A stretch of DNA of 6,688 nucleotides, taken from positions 1 to 6,688 of the forward strand of contig JAPLSP010000732.1 of the NCBI GenBank assembly GCA_026398575.1, given 5' to 3'. Shown here one piece after another: positions 1 through 4,392 of this stretch. The number at the start of each line of letters is the position of its first letter. Positions within the stretch are counted from its first letter, which is position 1. The notes beneath the pieces are model-generated. The model was not told where the DNA came from. It saw nothing but the letters and a program-made list of their open reading frames with translations, and made no database searches. The DNA comes from Candidatus Sumerlaeota bacterium. GTDB taxonomy: Bacteria > Sumerlaeota > Sumerlaeia > JADFCT01. Made by a program: the position numbers and the translations under genes.

Positions 1-59
1 CATGAGCGCAGATTATCACCAAGATTGCGCGTTTGCAATTTGCCGCGCAAATTCCACGA

Positions 60-90
60 TTGACAGGCGAGCGCCGGAGCGAGTTACTAT
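60..90 (+). promoter_or_regulatory. Candidate sigma70-like promoter upstream of the oxidoreductase gene
   Basis: A perfect TTGACA hexamer lies at 60-65. TACTAT at 85-90 (4 of 6 to TATAAT) follows after a 19-base spacer, longer than the usual 17. An alternative -10, TACAAT at 115-120 (5 of 6), has no good -35 partner at 17 bases. Either would give a short leader before the start at 144. This is a motif match only. Confidence 0.3.
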
Positions 91-143
91 CCAGACTTCG
101 TAAGCAATGCGAATTACAATATTTCATAAAAAGGACCCTCACC

Positions 144-1394
144 ATGCGTAATATGAAACGGCGGGATTTCATTGCGGCGGCCGCCAGCGCCGCAGCAGCG
201 GGAACAGCAGCTCTGGCAGCGCCCCGCGCTTTCGGACAGCAGCCGGTGGCGCCCAATGCGAAGCCGCTCGGCGCCAATAGCGACATCCGTATCGCCACCA
301 TCGGCCTCGGCGGCCAAGGCAAAAATCATACTGGTATCTTCTCAAAAATACCCGGTGTGCGCTACGTGGCCGTGTGCGATTGCGATACAAACGCTCTAGA
401 ATTTGTCAAGAAAGAGTTCGAGAAAAAGAACCAGACGGTGGCGACCTACACGGATTTCCGTAAGATGCTGGAGAACAAGGAAATTGACGCCGTGACCGTC
501 GCGTCGCCGAACCATTGGCATGCGCTCATGGGCATCATGATCATGCAGTCGGGCAAGGACGCCTTCGTCGAAAAGCCCGTCAGCCATAATATCTTCGAAG
601 GGCAGCGCCTCGTCGAAGCGCAGAAATATTATAACCGCATCTGCCAGGGCGGAACGCAGCGCCGCTCGGACGCGAGCCTGAAAGCGGCGATCAAGGCGCT
701 TCAGGCGGGCGAACTGGGCAAGATCAAGCTCGGCCGCGCCATCGTTTATCGCCGCCGGCAGCCGATCGGCATGGTCACCACGCCGCAGCAGCCGCCTGCG
801 TCGGTGAACTACGATCTGTGGTGCGGCCCGGCGCAGATGCTCCCCATCATGCGCAAGAAGTTCCACTATGACTGGCACTGGTTCTGGAACTGGGGCAATG
901 GCGAAGTGGGAAACAACATCATCCACATGATTGACGTGGCGCGCTGGGCCGTCGGCGCCGAAACGCTGCCCAAACGCGTGATGAGCATCGGCGGCAAGTT
1001 CGGCCCGCAGGACAGCGCCGAAACGCCGAACACGCAGATGATCTACTATGAGTACGACGGTATCCCGATGATCGCCGAAACGCGCGGCCTGCCGCTCAAT
1101 TCCAAAATTGACACGGAATCCCGGTTCATGAACGCCAAGGAGAACGCCCTCATCCATTGCGAAGGCGGCTACTATACGGGCGGATGGATGTACGACGCCA
1201 AGGGAAAGCAAATCAAGCAGTTCAAGGTGGACGAAGGCGGCAGTCATTACGCCAACTTCATCAATGCCGTCCGCAGCCGCAAGCAGACCGACCTGAACGC
1301 ACCATCAATCCCATCGCCGGCCCATGGCTGGACGTGGACGCCCAGAATTTCCGCTTCACCGGCCCGATGTCGGAAGCAGCCAACAAGCTCCTGA
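144..1394 (+). CDS. Tat-exported Gfo/Idh/MocA family oxidoreductase, C-terminus disrupted
   Basis: Predicted NAD(P)-dependent sugar or cyclitol dehydrogenase of the Gfo/Idh/MocA family, probably acting outside the cytoplasm; the substrate cannot be told. The start at 144 is chosen because AAGGA (131-135) lies 8 bases upstream and translation begins with a twin-arginine signal: KRRDF at residues 5-9, then an Ala-rich hydrophobic stretch to about residue 30. The dinucleotide-binding loop GLGGQG is at 54-59, the EKP motif with catalytic-type Lys144 at 143-145, and the GNNIIHMID stretch with His261 at about 256-264. That last stretch, with Asn four residues before the His, resembles a subfamily common in PVC bacteria. 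The frame ends at 416 residues, but the last ~30 residues (after DLNA, near base 1300) are Pro/Ser/Arg-rich and unlike the family. The normal C-terminus is in another frame (1322-1441), so the gene is either a decaying pseudogene or carries a sequence error. Confidence 0.85.
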   Translation: MRNMKRRDFIAAAASAAAAGTAALAAPRAFGQQPVAPNAKPLGANSDIRIATIGLGGQGKNHTGIFSKIPGVRYVAVCDCDTNALEFVKKEFEKKNQTVATYTDFRKMLENKEIDAVTVASPNHWHALMGIMIMQSGKDAFVEKPVSHNIFEGQRLVEAQKYYNRICQGGTQRRSDASLKAAIKALQAGELGKIKLGRAIVYRRRQPIGMVTTPQQPPASVNYDLWCGPAQMLPIMRKKFHYDWHWFWNWGNGEVGNNIIHMIDVARWAVGAETLPKRVMSIGGKFGPQDSAETPNTQMIYYEYDGIPMIAETRGLPLNSKIDTESRFMNAKENALIHCEGGYYTGGWMYDAKGKQIKQFKVDEGGSHYANFINAVRSRKQTDLNAPSIPSPAHGWTWTPRISASPARCRKQPTSS

Positions 1395-1441
1395 CGCGCG
1401 ACTACCGCAAGCCTTATGTCGTGCCTGAAAAATTCGTATGA
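1322..1441 (+). pseudogene. Out-of-frame C-terminal remnant of the Gfo/Idh/MocA oxidoreductase
   Basis: In a frame different from the main oxidoreductase, this stretch encodes WLDVDAQNFRFTG, then EAANKLLTRDYRKPYVVPEK and a TGA stop at 1439-1441. The second part is the typical C-terminal end of Gfo/Idh/MocA proteins in planctomycetes and verrucomicrobia (from family knowledge). The family normally has about 25-35 residues between the DLNA-like point and this tail, with a pattern like GHxSxxLCHLxNISYRLG. They are absent here, so a deletion with loss of frame is more likely than a single-base slip. It has no start codon or ribosome site of its own. Confidence 0.7.
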
Positions 1442-1497
1442 TCTTCGGTAGATGAGCATGGAATTTAAAAAAAGATACAAAATCTTGAATAATTGCT

Positions 1498-1540
1498 TTG
1501 ACTGAAGAAAGCAAAATAGCCTAAGATAAACACGGTGTTT
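1498..1540 (+). promoter_or_regulatory. Candidate promoter with overlapping palindromic operator
   Basis: TTGACT at 1498-1503 (5 of 6 to TTGACA) and TAAGAT at 1522-1527 (4 of 6 to TATAAT) are separated by 18 bases. Directly after the -10 comes AAACAC-G-GTGTTT at 1528-1540, a perfect palindrome with 6-base arms around one base. It would sit over the expected transcription start, a natural place for a repressor. It is about 220 bases before the operon start at 1754, so a long leader would be required. Motif match only. Confidence 0.35.
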
Positions 1541-1710
1541 GCATAAACTCTTCATTTTTATCAATTTACAAGTCTTGTGCTGCCAAGAGCGTTTCCGCGG
1601 GGGACGGGAATGTCTCTAAAATGACACCCTTAAAAATACACATTTCGTTGAGCCTCAAGATAGCAACGGGTGGTTCCAGAGATACCCGGTAGGGAATGTT
1701 TTATTAAAGC

Positions 1711-1736
1711 ACTGCGCAGTATTTTTGCGAATATTC
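1711..1736 (+). promoter_or_regulatory. Pair of short palindromes just upstream of the operon
   Basis: ACTGCGCAGT (1711-1720) is a perfect 10-base palindrome flanked by AAAG on the left and TTTT on the right, which extends it imperfectly. GAATATTC (1729-1736) is a perfect 8-base palindrome. Their centres are about 17 bases apart and both lie within 45 bases of the start codon at 1754. They could be operator half-sites or leader-RNA structure; chance is possible for elements this short. Confidence 0.25.
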
Positions 1737-1753
1737 TTTAAGGAATTGCTCCA

Positions 1754-2485
1754 ATGGCTAAAGATACAAAACGAAATCAGGAAGACGAGAAGACAAGTGT
1801 CCCAGGTGCTGCTTTTACCGATTTTGAATCGGTAGTGAAAGCACTTGTAAGCCTAAAGGAAAAAGGAGAGCTCCAGGTCTTCCTGTCCCGTTATGATCGC
1901 ATACGATTTATCATGGACCAATCAAAATGGAATCGTGCCCTAGCGGAGCAAGCGGTCAATTTATCTACAGAGAAAAGCAATGCTGCCCTTGAGGAGATAA
2001 AAGCAATTCTTTCACTGTTAAGTTCTGACAAAACATTAGATGAAATAAAAAAAATAATCTTGATGTTTCGCTATCAAGAACCTGAAGGACAAAAAACAAA
2101 ATCCCTAAGTGAATTAATTGCAAAGAAAACACAATTAATCAAGGAAACGCTCTGCGATAACTCATTGATTGAGCGTTCTCGTAGAATAAGCACGTTAGTG
2201 GGAAGATGTTTTGAGGACATAGATGCTGAGTTAGTGGAGCAACGAAGAGATGAAGTAGCTAATAAAAGCGTCAAGACGCCATTTTTAAGACTGCGTCTTA
2301 GATATTCAGAAAAACTGCCATTGCCCTTCTTTTTTATGGGGCCAGGTGGGCCGCCTGCTGAATTCGACGGTTTTGAGATTGAGTGTGATGAATCAGATAT
2401 AGAGATGATGATGCGGCGACTCAGTTCCGCGAAGATAATGCTTTTGGAAAATGTAAGCAAACTAAAGGAAGGCATATCAAGGTAG
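1754..2485 (+). CDS. Hypothetical protein, helical with a C-terminal beta/alpha segment; first gene of the three-gene operon
   Basis: I do not recognise this 243-residue protein. The start at 1754 has AAGGA (1740-1744) 9 bases upstream. There is no signal peptide or membrane segment, so it is probably cytoplasmic. Residues 1-15 are charged and probably disordered. Residues about 22-165 look almost entirely helical, with repeated Leu/Ile spacing (for example EEIKAILSLL at 80-89). From about 177 the character changes: a strand-like FLRLRLRYSE, a Pro/Gly-rich loop (PLPFFFMGPGGPP, 189-201), a strand FEIECDESD (207-215), then a closing amphipathic helix to about 238. No catalytic motif is evident. 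It precedes the coiled-coil gene by 6 bases, so the two are very likely co-transcribed and may interact. AT-rich composition unlike the outer genes suggests transfer. A regulatory, sensor or adaptor role is only inference. Confidence 0.8.
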   Translation: MAKDTKRNQEDEKTSVPGAAFTDFESVVKALVSLKEKGELQVFLSRYDRIRFIMDQSKWNRALAEQAVNLSTEKSNAALEEIKAILSLLSSDKTLDEIKKIILMFRYQEPEGQKTKSLSELIAKKTQLIKETLCDNSLIERSRRISTLVGRCFEDIDAELVEQRRDEVANKSVKTPFLRLRLRYSEKLPLPFFFMGPGGPPAEFDGFEIECDESDIEMMMRRLSSAKIMLLENVSKLKEGISR

Positions 2486-2491
2486 GCTCCT

Positions 2492-3193
2492 ATGAGTGAA
2501 CAAATAGACATAATTGGGAAACCGATAGTGCAGCTCTCCCCTAAAGAGGCTTTTGATGCATTGACAGCAGGATGGAAAGACTCATTGTTGTCAGATCCTT
2601 TCTTTGCTAAGGGGATTATCCAGGCAGCGAAGATGCAAGTTCTTCAGAAGCAGTTTTTCGATGCCTATGGAAATAAAAATATAAGTTTTGAGATAGATGA
2701 AGTCAAAACGGAATTAGATGAGAAAGAAAAACTCCGAATTGAGAATGAGACATTAAAAACTCAGCTGATTGGCGAGAGAAGAGGAAATACCTCGCTCCGA
2801 AGGGAAAAAGAACGGCTACAAGAAACGCATGACGATTTGCTGAAACTCAATTTGACTCAAGCAGATATCATCCGAACACAGGAAAAAGCTATTGAAGCAA
2901 AAGCAAACGGACGTGTTAAATTGCATGCAACATATCCCGGCGAAGTGAAGGAAATCGTAGGAGAGGAAATCCTCGTTGTTTATGAAACATCGAACGGTCC
3001 GATAGAGCAAATATATTGCAGGTCTCAGTTTACGGATGGTGTATTGCCCGAACCTGGACAAAGTGTAGAAACACATGTCATACTTTCTGTCGGACCTATG
3101 AAGAAGAAAGACTACTCTCAGTTGAAAGATATTGAGGCTTATGACTTCAAAGCTTTCCGAGAAAAGCGTATCTCTGGGCGAATCGAAATCTGA
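2492..3193 (+). CDS. Hypothetical coiled-coil protein with a C-terminal beta-rich domain; second gene of the operon
   Basis: I do not recognise this 233-residue protein. The start at 2492 is supported by AAGG (2479-2482) and AGG (2484-2486) overlapping the end of the preceding gene. Residues 1-60 form a short helical N-terminal part (SPKEAFDAL, then FFAKGIIQAAKMQVLQKQFF). Residues about 70-138 are highly charged, rich in Glu, Lys and Leu with heptad-like spacing, and very probably a coiled coil. Residues about 140-202 alternate as strands (RVKLHATY, EILVVYET, EQIYCRSQF, VETHVILSV) and look like a small SH3- or OB-like barrel. A charged tail ends RISGRIEI. No signal peptide, membrane helix or catalytic motif is seen. 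The architecture suits an oligomeric scaffold or nucleic-acid/protein-binding adaptor (inference). Its last 53 bases overlap the metallo-hydrolase gene, implying coupled translation and probably a shared complex. Confidence 0.8.
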   Translation: MSEQIDIIGKPIVQLSPKEAFDALTAGWKDSLLSDPFFAKGIIQAAKMQVLQKQFFDAYGNKNISFEIDEVKTELDEKEKLRIENETLKTQLIGERRGNTSLRREKERLQETHDDLLKLNLTQADIIRTQEKAIEAKANGRVKLHATYPGEVKEIVGEEILVVYETSNGPIEQIYCRSQFTDGVLPEPGQSVETHVILSVGPMKKKDYSQLKDIEAYDFKAFREKRISGRIEI

Positions 3194-4259
3194 TTCATGG
3201 CGTGTAGAAATCCACGTTCTTGAATGCGGGCATGGCGATACGATTCTTATTGGCCTGCCGGGAAACCGGTGGGCCCTTATTGATTGTAATCTTGTGGACA
3301 ATGATGGCACCCGCGATAAGTTTTTCACGCTTGTTCAAAAACTCGGCATCACTCGGCTTGATATTCTTTGCCTCACCCACCCGCATAAGGATCATTATCA
3401 TGGCATGTTGGATGTGATCAATTACTTCAAATCCGATGGACGGACAATCGGATGTTATTGCGATTGCGGGGTAGATCCAAAACAGATCGTTTATCTATTA
3501 AAGAAAGCAAACGAGGACATCCCTCACATCGAAGAATATGGGCTGATCCAGATTCGAATAGACGAGCTTACATCAAGCGGAATGGGATATGTAAGGATCG
3601 ATGAGAACACAGATCTGTCCAATTACATTGAAGATAAAGGCTTATCTTTTAGAATAACGCCATTAGGACCTGATCCGGCGATTCCACGTCGTTTCGAAAG
3701 GGAGACCATTTCGGTAGGCGAAATCCATAATGATATCAATCGCCTTTCAGTTATTCTCCTCTTCGAGATAAGAGCAACGAGTGGCAAGAGACTTCGTGTC
3801 CTACTTACAGGTGATACAGACTCAGACGGTTTAACCAGATCATGTCGGATAATGGATAAGAAGCTGCAGGAGAGCACGATTCATGGTATGAAGGGGCCAC
3901 ATCACGGATCGCACACAGCATTTTCACCTGATGTCTGCAAAGCGCGTTCTGGAAATGCCACGGATGTAGTTGTTTTCTCTGTGGGTACCAAGTTTGAAGC
4001 CCTTCCCGATCGCAATGTTATCGAGAAATATCTGCAAAAAGGATGGACCGTTCTTCTGACTAACAAGCGCATTCAGAGGACTTCAAGAAGCATACCTTTA
4101 ACCCTTGCTGGACGTTCACCTGAGATTCGTCCGCGTCACTTGCGGAATGATATTAAGTTGATCATTGATTCAGATGGTGGCTTTTCATTTGAACCCGACG
4201 CTGCCAGAGTATTAAGCGAAGAAATTTCACTTTATCAAGCCAGTAGCGATGCTGAATAA
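3141..4259 (+). CDS. ComEC-like metallo-beta-lactamase-fold hydrolase; third gene of the operon
   Basis: Metal-dependent hydrolase of the metallo-beta-lactamase superfamily, closest in motif pattern to the C-terminal domain of ComEC/Rec2. Counting from the ATG at 3141 (372 residues): first strand VEIHVLECGHGDTILI (22-37); LIDC with Asp48; the metal-binding HPHKDH (His80, His82, Asp84, His85); NRLSVILLFE before LLTGD with Asp225; and KGPHHGS (251-257) with His254 and His255, the form typical of ComEC-like proteins. All expected metal ligands are present, so it should be active. It lacks the ComEC membrane channel and a signal peptide, so it is probably soluble and cytoplasmic. Family members are nucleases or phosphodiesterases; the substrate here is unknown. 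TTG at 3132 is an alternative start; no in-frame ATG follows before the fold begins. The reading frame overlaps the preceding gene by 53 bases (or 62 from TTG). Its role as effector of the three-gene unit is inferred. Confidence 0.88.
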   Translation: MTSKLSEKSVSLGESKSDSWRVEIHVLECGHGDTILIGLPGNRWALIDCNLVDNDGTRDKFFTLVQKLGITRLDILCLTHPHKDHYHGMLDVINYFKSDGRTIGCYCDCGVDPKQIVYLLKKANEDIPHIEEYGLIQIRIDELTSSGMGYVRIDENTDLSNYIEDKGLSFRITPLGPDPAIPRRFERETISVGEIHNDINRLSVILLFEIRATSGKRLRVLLTGDTDSDGLTRSCRIMDKKLQESTIHGMKGPHHGSHTAFSPDVCKARSGNATDVVVFSVGTKFEALPDRNVIEKYLQKGWTVLLTNKRIQRTSRSIPLTLAGRSPEIRPRHLRNDIKLIIDSDGGFSFEPDAARVLSEEISLYQASSDAE

Positions 4260-4281
4260 TCAGCGTGAGAAAAATGCCGCC

Positions 4282-4308
4282 AATTGTCCAACGATCCGTT
4301 GGAGAATT
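4282..4308 (+). repeat. Hairpin 1 of a tandem palindromic pair downstream of the operon
   Basis: AATTGTCCAACG (4282-4293), loop ATC, then CGTTGGAGAATT (4297-4308): 11 of 12 base pairs match, with a single G/G mismatch. It starts 22 bases after the stop of the metallo-hydrolase gene. There is no T-run after it, so a simple intrinsic terminator is unlikely, although it may stabilise or end the operon transcript. Its left arm resembles that of the next hairpin (CCAATTGT...CCA), pointing to one repeat family. Confidence 0.65.
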
Positions 4309-4318
4309 AGAAAAGCCA

Positions 4319-4343
4319 ATTGTTCCACAGTCTGTGGGACAAT
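4319..4343 (+). repeat. Hairpin 2 of a tandem palindromic pair
   Basis: ATTGTTCCACA (4319-4329), loop GTC, then TGTGGGACAAT (4333-4343): 11 paired positions with one G-T wobble. It lies 10 bases after hairpin 1 and shares the CCAATTGT start and the three-base loop. The two are probably copies of a short REP-like intergenic palindrome. It lies about 50 bases before the glucanase start, where it may also affect expression of that gene. Confidence 0.65.
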
Positions 4344-4377
4344 CACAAAGAGATATTCGCCAAAGATGATCGCACTC

Positions 4378-4383
4378 TATAAT
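4378..4383 (+). promoter_or_regulatory. Candidate -10 box immediately before the glucanase start
   Basis: A perfect TATAAT lies 9 bases before the ATG at 4393. No good -35 hexamer is found at 16-18 bases (best is TTCGCC at 4356-4361, 3 of 6). Transcription from here would begin at or just before the ATG, giving a leaderless or nearly leaderless message. That agrees with the lack of a ribosome binding site there. It may be a chance match. Confidence 0.25.
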
Positions 4384-4392
4384 CTTGCGGCC

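Larger units (their letters stand above)
1442..1753 (+). other. AT-rich intergenic region with regulatory-looking sites, no gene
   Basis: I find no credible coding sequence in these 312 bases. They contain a 7-bp hairpin (arms TTGCTTT 1493-1499 and AAAGCAA 1508-1514), a promoter candidate overlapping it (1498-1527), a 13-base palindrome (1528-1540), a weak CGGGT/ACCCG pair (1667-1671 and 1684-1688), and the palindromes ACTGCGCAGT (1711-1720) and GAATATTC (1729-1736). The composition has already shifted towards the AT-rich operon downstream, so the acquired segment may begin shortly after base 1441. Confidence 0.6.
1754..4259 (+). other. AT-rich three-gene operon, probable horizontally acquired cassette
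   Basis: The three genes are co-directional, with a 6-base gap and a 53-base overlap, so they form one transcription unit. Composition differs from the flanks: bases 2041-2100 have 16 G/C of 60, while 5881-5940 in the glucanase have 40 of 60. The cassette sits between a disrupted oxidoreductase gene and a pair of hairpins. I see no transposase, integrase or clear target-site duplication, so the means of entry is unknown. Confidence 0.55.

Noticed and set aside
2..103. Small open frame of 33 codons at the left edge
   Set aside because: No visible ribosome site (window edge), no recognisable product, and it overlaps the promoter region of the oxidoreductase; likely chance.
33..143. N-terminal extension of the oxidoreductase from 33
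   Set aside because: The Tat signal begins at 144 with a good ribosome site; the extension has no family resemblance and would bury the signal.
396..1247. Long minus-strand open frame opposite the oxidoreductase
   Set aside because: Composition-driven shadow of a GC-rich gene; His/Arg/Asp-rich translation without domains.
1471..1771. Direct repeat AAAGATACAAAA at 1471-1482 and 1760-1771 as a target duplication
   Set aside because: Low complexity, the second copy lies inside the first cassette gene, and the pair does not flank the cassette; likely chance in AT-rich DNA.
3132..3193. Programmed frameshift making a coiled-coil/hydrolase fusion
   Set aside because: No convincing slippery heptamer or downstream structure in the overlap; ordinary coupled translation explains it.
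1754..4259. Assignment to a named defence system such as AVAST type I
   Set aside because: Only the MBL-fold component is shared; the STAND NTPase and protease are missing and the other two proteins are not recognised.
4282..4343. CRISPR array or classical intrinsic terminator
   Set aside because: Only two imperfect palindromic units with no regular spacers, and no T-run follows either hairpin.
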